Shown here: positions 57,962 through 64,000 of the stretch, piece after piece
Layout: every line of letters starts with the position of its first letter
How positions within the stretch are numbered: position 1 is the stretch's first letter
From: UBA6107 sp964459385
GTDB lineage: Bacteria; Chloroflexota; Anaerolineae; Anaerolineales; Anaerolineaceae
Assembly: GCA_964459385.1 (NCBI GenBank)
Contig: CAYWLG010000004.1
Location: 62,001 to 126,000, forward strand
DNA: 64,000 nucleotides
Direction of reading: 5' to 3'
Made by a program: the position numbers and the translations under genes
The notes under the pieces: generated by a model
Seen by the model: only the letters and a program-made list of their open reading frames with translations
Told to the model about the DNA's origin: nothing
Databases searched by the model: none

Positions 57962-57978
57962 CCTGATTCGAGGATTCT

Positions 57979-60405
57979 ATGTCAGAAAATAAACAGGTCG
58001 TGCTTCCCGTCACGGGGATGACTTGTGCAAATTGCGTTGCCACAATTGAGCGAAACGTAAAGAAATTGGATGGCGTTGACACCGTCAACGTGAATCTTGC
58101 CTCTGAACGCGCCACGGTCTCGTTTGACCCTCAAAAGCTCAGCCTGGAGAACATTCTGGCCAAGGTGGAACGGGCCGGGTATGGCATTGCCAAGGGCGAA
58201 GCTGTGTTCAAACTCAAGCACCTGGGCGATTCGAATGATGGCAGGCGGCTTGAAACGGCCCTGCTGAAAAAAGAAGGGGTTGTAGCTGCGCTGGCAAACA
58301 TTTCTGCGGAGGATGTTCAGGTAGATTACATTCCTACCATTGTCTCGCAGAATGAACTGCGTCAGATCGTTGCTGGTGCCGGGTTTGACCTGTTGGAAAG
58401 CGAAGGCACGGGTGAGGACGCAGAGGCGATTGCCCGCCAAAAAGAAATTCACCATCAGGCACATTTGCTTACGGTGGGGTTGATCTTTACCGTTCCGTTG
58501 TTTCTCCTCTCGATGTTGGGTGATTTTGGCGTTTTGCCTCATTCGATTCAACATGCCTGGTGGATGAACTGGCTAAAGCTGGCGCTGGCATTGCCCGTCC
58601 AGTTTTATGTGGGCTGGCAGTATTACGTAGGCGCCTATAAGGCGCTAAAGAATGGCTCTGCCAACATGGACGTGCTGATTGCGATGGGCTCGTCAGCAGC
58701 TTTCCTTTATTCTCTGCCTGTCGTGTTCGGCTGGATCAGCGGCCACGTCTTTTTTGAGACCGCTGCTGTAATTATTACGCTTGTGCGTGTAGGCAAATTC
58801 CTGGAATCAAAAGCCAAGGGCGGCACCTCTGAAGCCATCAAGAAGCTGATGGCGTTGCAGGTAAAGACGGCCAGAGTCTTGAAAGACGGCCAGGAAACGG
58901 ATATTGCAGTAGAAGAAGTTCAAAAAGGGGATGTGCTGGTCATTCGTCCCGGCGAGAAGATCCCGGTGGATGGTGTGGTGATTGAAGGAAACTCTTCTGT
59001 GGATGAGTCGATGATCACCGGTGAGTCCATCCCGGCTGAAAAGAGCACCGGCAGTGCAGTGACCGGCGCTACCCTGAATAAACAGGGGCTGCTGAAAATA
59101 GAAGCCCTGCGGGTAGGCAAAGAGTCCACCCTGGCGCAGATCATCAAACTGGTCGAAAGCGCACAGGGCAGCAAGGCGCCCATTCAAAAGCTGGCCGATC
59201 AGGTCTCTGCATACTTTGTACCGGGCGTGATTGCTGTTGCACTGATCACTTTCTTGGTGTGGATGTTTCTCGTGCCTGCACCGGCGCCTGGCTCGGATGT
59301 CTCGGCTTTTACCAGGGCGTTGATCAATGCCATTGCGGTGTTGGTGGTGGCCTGTCCATGCGCAATGGGTCTGGCAACTCCGACAGCAATCATGGTAGGT
59401 ACAGGCAAAGGCGCTCAAAACGGTATCCTTTTCCGTTCCGGCGAAGCGCTGGAACGCGCTGGCAATATTAGCACCGTGGTGTTGGATAAGACCGGCACCG
59501 TTACCAAAGGCCAGCCTGTTTTAACGGATATTTCTTTGGGGAAGAATGACCTTTCTGAAGACAAATTCCTTCAACTGGCGGCCAGCGTGGAGCGTGGCAG
59601 CGAGCACCCGATTGGTGAAGCACTGATCGCCGAGGCCGGGAATCGCAGCTTGGCGCTTTCTGAACCTGAAGGCTTTGTTTCTTATCCGGGGGAGGGCGTC
59701 AGTGCTACGGTAGAAGGAAAAGCGGTATGGGTGGGCAATGCCAAATTGATGGCGCGCCTGAACGTGCCAGCCTCCACCTTTGATGCGGCCGTAGCCAAGT
59801 TCCAAGCGGATGGAAAGACGACTTTGATCGTTGCCATTGAAGGCCATTTTGCCGGTGTGCTGGCAGTGGCGGATGTGATCAAAGAAAGCTCTCCGGCAGC
59901 GATCCATACTTTACGCGAACTGGGTTTGAATGTGATCATGCTGACCGGAGACAATGAGAAGACAGCTCAGGCCATCGCCAAACAGGTGGGTATCGAGCAG
60001 ATCGTCGCCAATGTCTTGCCGGATGGGAAAGTGAACGAGGTTGTACGGCTGCAAGAGCAGAAAAACGCCGTGGCTATGGTGGGGGATGGCGTCAACGATG
60101 CTCCGGCACTGGCTCAGGCTGATCTGGGCATGGCCATCGGCACTGGCACAGATATCGCTATGGCGGCCGCACCGGTCACTCTGATCAGCGGCGATCTGAT
60201 GTCAGTTGTAAAAGCCTTGAAGCTTTCACGGCGCACGCTGGCCACGATCAAACAGAATCTCTTTTGGGCCTTTATCTACAATGTGATTCTCATTCCGGCG
60301 GCTGCGATTGGTTTTCTGAACCCGATGATCTCCGCAGGGGCGATGGCGTTTAGCAGCATTTTTGTGGTCACCAACAGCCTGCGGCTTAAGAGGGTAAAGC
60401 TCTAA
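57979..60405 (+). CDS. copA: Copper-translocating P1B-type ATPase CopA
   Basis: 808 residues. An N-terminal HMA domain has GMTCANCVATIE (C16, C19). A second HMA-like repeat at about 69-145 has no CxxC. The ATPase part has the transport cysteines VVACPCAMGLATP near residue 458, the phosphorylation site LDKTGTVTKGQ near 502, GEHP-type loop (GSEHPIGEALI), AMVGDGVNDAPALAQ and eight membrane helices. It exports Cu(I). Last gene of the copper operon. Confidence 0.96.
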   Translation: MSENKQVVLPVTGMTCANCVATIERNVKKLDGVDTVNVNLASERATVSFDPQKLSLENILAKVERAGYGIAKGEAVFKLKHLGDSNDGRRLETALLKKEGVVAALANISAEDVQVDYIPTIVSQNELRQIVAGAGFDLLESEGTGEDAEAIARQKEIHHQAHLLTVGLIFTVPLFLLSMLGDFGVLPHSIQHAWWMNWLKLALALPVQFYVGWQYYVGAYKALKNGSANMDVLIAMGSSAAFLYSLPVVFGWISGHVFFETAAVIITLVRVGKFLESKAKGGTSEAIKKLMALQVKTARVLKDGQETDIAVEEVQKGDVLVIRPGEKIPVDGVVIEGNSSVDESMITGESIPAEKSTGSAVTGATLNKQGLLKIEALRVGKESTLAQIIKLVESAQGSKAPIQKLADQVSAYFVPGVIAVALITFLVWMFLVPAPAPGSDVSAFTRALINAIAVLVVACPCAMGLATPTAIMVGTGKGAQNGILFRSGEALERAGNISTVVLDKTGTVTKGQPVLTDISLGKNDLSEDKFLQLAASVERGSEHPIGEALIAEAGNRSLALSEPEGFVSYPGEGVSATVEGKAVWVGNAKLMARLNVPASTFDAAVAKFQADGKTTLIVAIEGHFAGVLAVADVIKESSPAAIHTLRELGLNVIMLTGDNEKTAQAIAKQVGIEQIVANVLPDGKVNEVVRLQEQKNAVAMVGDGVNDAPALAQADLGMAIGTGTDIAMAAAPVTLISGDLMSVVKALKLSRRTLATIKQNLFWAFIYNVILIPAAAIGFLNPMISAGAMAFSSIFVVTNSLRLKRVKL

Positions 60406-60422
60406 AAAAACAATTTTGAAGG

Positions 60423-60452
60423 AAGAGGTTGTGTCTAGACAACCTCTTTTTT
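60423..60452 (+). terminator. Terminator after copA
   Basis: Perfect 10-bp stem AAGAGGTTGT / ACAACCTCTT with a 6-base loop, then TTTT. Confidence 0.88.
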
Positions 60453-60472
60453 GTCGGAATAATTCGGGCTGG

Positions 60473-60481
60473 TGGTAAAAT
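60473..60481 (+). promoter_or_regulatory. Extended -10 promoter of tkt
   Basis: TGGTAAAAT about 30 bases before the tkt start; no clear -35. Confidence 0.4.
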
Positions 60482-60511
60482 TGTAAAAAAATTCGAATTA
60501 AGGTAGCCAAA

Positions 60512-62509
60512 ATGAAAGACATTGAGCTGAAATCTATAAATACGATCCGGTTTTTGGCTGCGGATGCTGTACAGCAGGCAAATTCTGGTCACCCTGGGTT
60601 ACCCATGGGTACTGCGGCAATCGCTTTTACGATCTGGTCGCGCCATTTAAAGTTCAACGCCAAAGACCCTGACTGGGCAGATCGTGACCGTTTCGTTTTA
60701 TCTGGCGGTCATGGCTCGATGCTTTTATACAGCTTGCTACACTTATATGGTTTTGGTCTGACCATTGAGGATCTCAAACAGTTCCGCCAATGGGGCAGCC
60801 TTACGCCCGGACACCCCGAATATGGCCTGACCAAGGGAGTAGAAACGACCACCGGCCCACTTGGACAGGGTTTTGCAAACGGTGTGGGCATGGCCATTGC
60901 CGAAGCCCATCTGGCTGCCGAGTTTAACAAACCCGGCCACAAGGTGGTGGATCATTATGTCTACGCTATCGTGACAGATGGTGACTTGATGGAAGGGGTG
61001 GCCTCTGAAGCCGCCTCTCTGGCAGGACATCTGAAACTGGGCAAACTGATCTACCTTTATGATGACAATCGCATCAGCATTGATGGTTCCACCGACATGG
61101 CTTTTACTGAAGATCGAGCCAGGCGCTTTGAAGCTTACGGGTGGCAGGTGCTTCATGTGGCCGACGGGAACGATGTGGATGAAATTGATCGTGCAATCAT
61201 CGCCGCCAAAAAAGACGAGCGACCCTCGATCATTGTTTGCCGCACCCATATTGGCTTTGGCCTGCCCACCCGTCAGGATACCTCAAAAGCACACGGGGAG
61301 CCCCCCGGCGATGAGGAACTCAACGGCGCCAAAGTAAAACTGGGCTGGCCCATCGAACCGCGTTTCTTGGTACCGGAAGATGTAGCAGCCTATTTCAAAA
61401 CGCAATCAGCCGAGGGCGAGAAAAAAGCCCTGGCCTGGCAGGAAGAGTTTGCTGCTTACGCAAAAGCATTCCCGGCGGAAGCGCAAGAATTCAAACGTCG
61501 CGTGAGCGGCCAACTGCCCGCTGGCTGGGAAAAAGCCTTGCCGGTATTTGAACCTGACCCCAAAGGGATCGCCACACGCGTTGCCTCTGGTCAGACGATC
61601 AATGCCATTGCGGCTGTGCTGCCCGAATTGATGGGCGGCTCGGCTGACCTGACCCCCTCAAACAACACCTGGATCAAAGAAAGTACTGCCTTCCAGCCCG
61701 GCAACGAGAGCGGCCGTTACCTGCATTTCGGTGTGCGTGAACACGGCATGGGCGCCATTGTGAACGGCATGGCCTATCACAAAGGCTTAATCCCATTTGG
61801 GGCCACCTTCCTGGTGTTCACCGATTACATGCGCGGTGCCATACGCGTTGGGGCGCTTTCTCACCTGCAGTCCATTTGGGTGATGACCCACGACAGCATT
61901 GGCCTGGGTGAAGACGGTCCCACTCATCAGCCGGTGGAACATCTGGCTGCCCTGCGCGCCATCCCCAATTTGATCGTTTTGCGCCCTGCCGATGCCAATG
62001 AGACCAGCATGGCCTGGCGTGCCGCGATTGAGCATCGCCATTCGCCGTCTGTGCTGGCTTTGACCCGTCAGGCAGTGCCCACTTTGGATCGTAGTGAAGT
62101 GGCTTCTGCCGAAGGCCTTTTAAAGGGCGCTTATGTGTTGAAAGATTTTGGCAGCCAGACCCCTGAGATGATCTTGATGGCTTCCGGCTCTGAAGTTGCT
62201 TTGATCTATGAAGCGGCCAAAGCCCTGGCGAGCGAGGGTCATTCCGTACGTGTCGTTTCCTTCCCGTCGTGGGAATTGTTCGATGAAAATGATGCCGCTT
62301 ATCAGGAAAGTGTGCTGCCTAAAAAAGTTACCAAACGCCTTGCAGTTGAAATGGGCATTGCGCAGGGCTGGGAACGCTGGGTTGGCACAGACGGTAAGAT
62401 CGTTTGCATGCACGGGTATGGTGCTTCTGCACCGGCCAAGGTGCTCTTTGAGAAATTTGGTTTCACCGTGCAGGCTGTGTTGGATGCAGCGCACGAGATG
62501 TTGAAGTAA
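60512..62509 (+). CDS. tkt: Transketolase
   Basis: 665 residues, full length. Thiamine diphosphate-binding motif DGDLMEGVASEAASLAGHLK with DDNRIS, N-terminal RFLAADAVQQANSGHPGLPM, GPLGQGFANGVGMA and the pyrimidine domain signature FLVFTDYMRGAIRVGALSHL then GEDGPTHQPVEHLAALRAI. It moves two-carbon units between sugar phosphates. First gene of a non-oxidative pentose phosphate operon. Confidence 0.96.
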   Translation: MKDIELKSINTIRFLAADAVQQANSGHPGLPMGTAAIAFTIWSRHLKFNAKDPDWADRDRFVLSGGHGSMLLYSLLHLYGFGLTIEDLKQFRQWGSLTPGHPEYGLTKGVETTTGPLGQGFANGVGMAIAEAHLAAEFNKPGHKVVDHYVYAIVTDGDLMEGVASEAASLAGHLKLGKLIYLYDDNRISIDGSTDMAFTEDRARRFEAYGWQVLHVADGNDVDEIDRAIIAAKKDERPSIIVCRTHIGFGLPTRQDTSKAHGEPPGDEELNGAKVKLGWPIEPRFLVPEDVAAYFKTQSAEGEKKALAWQEEFAAYAKAFPAEAQEFKRRVSGQLPAGWEKALPVFEPDPKGIATRVASGQTINAIAAVLPELMGGSADLTPSNNTWIKESTAFQPGNESGRYLHFGVREHGMGAIVNGMAYHKGLIPFGATFLVFTDYMRGAIRVGALSHLQSIWVMTHDSIGLGEDGPTHQPVEHLAALRAIPNLIVLRPADANETSMAWRAAIEHRHSPSVLALTRQAVPTLDRSEVASAEGLLKGAYVLKDFGSQTPEMILMASGSEVALIYEAAKALASEGHSVRVVSFPSWELFDENDAAYQESVLPKKVTKRLAVEMGIAQGWERWVGTDGKIVCMHGYGASAPAKVLFEKFGFTVQAVLDAAHEMLK

Positions 62510-62520
62510 GGCGATTAACC

Positions 62521-62982
62521 ATGAAAATAGCTGTAGCTTGCGACCATGCTGGGTATCCATTGAAGGATGAGGTGATTGCCTCCATTGAAAAAAGCGGCCA
62601 TGAAGTGATCGATCTGGGCACTTACAGTCAGGAACCGGTCGATTACCCCGATTACGCCGAAAAAGCCGGTCGGGCTGTGGTTCAGGGCCAGGCAGATCGA
62701 GCCGTGATCATTTGCGGTTCGGGCGTGGGGGCCACAATTGCTGCCAATAAGATCAAAGGCATTTATGCCTGTTTGTGCCACGATACTTACTCCGCCCATC
62801 AGGGTGTGGAGCACGACAAGATGAACGCCCTCTGCCTGGGGGCCCGCATTATTGGCGGCGAGTTGGCGAAAGAGATCGTCAAATCGTTTCTGAGCGCTGA
62901 ATTTTGTGCAGAAGACCGTCACATTCGCCGTACCGATAAGATTCGGGCGATTGAAAACGGTACGTACAGCAGTGGAAAATAA
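62521..62982 (+). CDS. rpiB: Ribose-5-phosphate isomerase B
   Basis: 153 residues. AVACDHAGYPLKDEVIASIE, ICGSGVGATIAANKIKGIYA (catalytic CGSGxG) and LCLGARIIGGELAKEIV are the RpiB pattern. It interconverts ribose 5-phosphate and ribulose 5-phosphate. It follows tkt by 11 bases and may be co-transcribed with tal. Confidence 0.95.
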   Translation: MKIAVACDHAGYPLKDEVIASIEKSGHEVIDLGTYSQEPVDYPDYAEKAGRAVVQGQADRAVIICGSGVGATIAANKIKGIYACLCHDTYSAHQGVEHDKMNALCLGARIIGGELAKEIVKSFLSAEFCAEDRHIRRTDKIRAIENGTYSSGK

Positions 62983-62986
62983 ACTT

Positions 62987-63011
62987 CTCCCGGTGGTACC
63001 CCCGCCGGGAG
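62987..63011 (+). other. GC-rich hairpin in the rpiB-tal gap
   Basis: 10-bp stem CTCCCGGTGG / CCGCCGGGAG with one G-T pair and a 5-base loop. No U tract follows, so it is more likely an mRNA-stability or attenuation element than a terminator. Confidence 0.45.
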
Positions 63012-63036
63012 CTACATTATCCGACAAGGTGTATCA

Positions 63037-64000
63037 ATGAAATCATTTGAGAAAGTCCATCAATTGGGCCAATCCCTCTGGTACGATAACATTCAAAGAC
63101 GAATGCTGCGTAACGGTGAAATGGCCGAGATGATCAAAAAGGGCGAGATTTTTGGTGTTACCTCGAACCCCAGCATTTTTCAAAATGCCATTGCAAAATC
63201 GAACGATTATGACGCGGCCCTCAAGCCAATGGCCTGGGCAGGTTGGTCAAGCAGCGATATCTTTTGGGAACTGGCGATCGAAGATATTCGCGCCACCGCC
63301 GATCTTTTTCAGGAGCTATACCACGAAACGGATGGCGGCGATGGCTACGTGAGCCTGGAGGTCAACCCCAACCTGGCACATGACGCCGAAGCGACCTATG
63401 CCGAAGCGCTCAAGCTGTGGAATCGCGTGAACCGCGAGAACTTAATGATCAAGATCCCGGCTACCAAAGAAGGGGTGGTAGCCATCAAAAAGGCCATCGC
63501 GGCCGGCATTAATGTCAATGTCACGCTCATTTTCTCCCTGCAGCGTTATCAAGAGGTGATGGAAGCCTATCTTGCTGGTCTGGAAGAACGCCATTCTCAA
63601 AAGAAGCCGGTCGAACACATTGCTTCGGTGGCTTCGTTCTTCGTCTCGCGCGTGGATTCAAAGGTGGACGCGGCCTTGCAAAAATTGCTGGATGCTGGCA
63701 CAGCGAATGCCAAAGAACTGCAAGGGAAGATCGCCATCGCCAATGGCAAACTGGCTTATGAACTTTTCAAGCAAAATTTCACCAGCAAGCGTTTTGCAGT
63801 CTTGCAGGAATCCGGCGCCCGGGTGCAGCGCCCGCTCTGGGCCTCTACCAGCACCAAAAACCCGGCCTACCGCGATGTTCTTTATGTGGAAGAACTGATC
63901 GGCCCGGATTCGGTCAACACCGTGCCCCCACAAACATTGAAAGCCTTTATTGACCACGGCAATGCTGCGTTGACCATCGAAGATGGGTTGGAGGATGCCA
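63037..64000 (+). CDS. tal: Transaldolase (partial, 3' end outside window)
   Basis: The first 321 codons. SLWYDNIQRRMLRNGEMAEM, FGVTSNPSIFQNAIAKS, SLEVNPNLAHDAEAT, the Schiff-base lysine in NLMIKIPATKEGVVAI, NVNVTLIFSLQRYQEVMEAY and VASVASFFVSRVDSKVDAAL show a full transaldolase domain of the long (TalB/TAL-PGI related) type. Whether it ends here as transaldolase or continues into a glucose-6-phosphate isomerase fusion cannot be told. Third gene of the pentose phosphate operon. Confidence 0.93.
   Translation, partial: MKSFEKVHQLGQSLWYDNIQRRMLRNGEMAEMIKKGEIFGVTSNPSIFQNAIAKSNDYDAALKPMAWAGWSSSDIFWELAIEDIRATADLFQELYHETDGGDGYVSLEVNPNLAHDAEATYAEALKLWNRVNRENLMIKIPATKEGVVAIKKAIAAGINVNVTLIFSLQRYQEVMEAYLAGLEERHSQKKPVEHIASVASFFVSRVDSKVDAALQKLLDAGTANAKELQGKIAIANGKLAYELFKQNFTSKRFAVLQESGARVQRPLWASTSTKNPAYRDVLYVEELIGPDSVNTVPPQTLKAFIDHGNAALTIEDGLEDA

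Overview
The window reads as a compact, moderately GC-rich bacterial chromosome segment with 61 protein genes (two cut by the window edges) and no rRNA, tRNA, insertion sequence, prophage or CRISPR array that I could support. The best guess for the host is an anaerobic member of Chloroflexota (Anaerolineae-like). This is an inference from the mix of genes: an archaeal-type aspartate-semialdehyde dehydrogenase, a type 2 isopentenyl diphosphate isomerase, a Tad pilus locus with Flp-type pilins and no outer-membrane secretin gene in the visible locus, lipoproteins beside an MltG and a ferredoxin, and a hydrogenase/complex I-type NuoE subunit. No marker RNA is present to prove it.

Layout. 1-363 (-): start of a NuoE/HndA-like [2Fe-2S] subunit, preceded by a 320-base regulatory gap with a 26-base direct repeat. 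684-5193 (-): lysC-asd-thrC-thrB, aspartate to threonine. 5372-7793 (-): an MFS exporter followed by an ArsR-type regulator, with a perfect 13-base inverted repeat over its promoter. 7879-19788 (-): a tightly packed eight-gene run: lipoprotein, DnaQ-like exonuclease, AddB-like helicase-fold protein, UvrD helicase, Cas4/AddB-like nuclease, RecJ, YgiQ-type radical SAM protein and an RlmL-type rRNA methyltransferase. 19976-25085 (+): FecR-domain lipoprotein, RluE, a membrane protein, RuvX and MltG. 25127-26176 (-): superoxide dismutase and ferredoxin. 26318-27283 (+): EamA transporter. 27317-33435 (-): cinA, an amidohydrolase-CYTH fusion, glgA and malQ. 33539-34829 (+): yraN and miaA. 34887-41524 (-): ftsH, a HAD-DinB fusion with a cysteine-rich partner, efp, and a tetR-led pair of short-chain dehydrogenases. 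41662-49377 (-): Tad pilus genes, with comF and hpf at the end of the run and two Flp pilin genes with their own promoters. 49564-53286 (+): a 172-residue protein with an SPFH-HTH protein, then sucCD. 53335-57340: acpP (-), type 2 IDI and a prenyl diphosphate synthase (+), and folM-like, folB, folK (-). 57474-60405 (+): CsoR, CopZ, CopA copper response. 60512-64000 (+): transketolase, ribose-5-phosphate isomerase B and transaldolase, the non-oxidative pentose phosphate pathway.

How the parts work together. Most units are ordinary housekeeping operons with clear rho-independent hairpins between convergent genes. The parts most worth attention are the split AddAB-like helicase/nuclease set with RecJ and a DnaQ exonuclease, two unusual fusions (amidohydrolase-CYTH and HAD-DinB), an SPFH protein ending in an excisionase-type HTH domain, an EF-P with arginine at the modified loop tip, several genes whose -10 boxes sit so near the start codon that the mRNA should be leaderless, and two regulator/operator pairs that can be read directly from the DNA (ArsR and CsoR).
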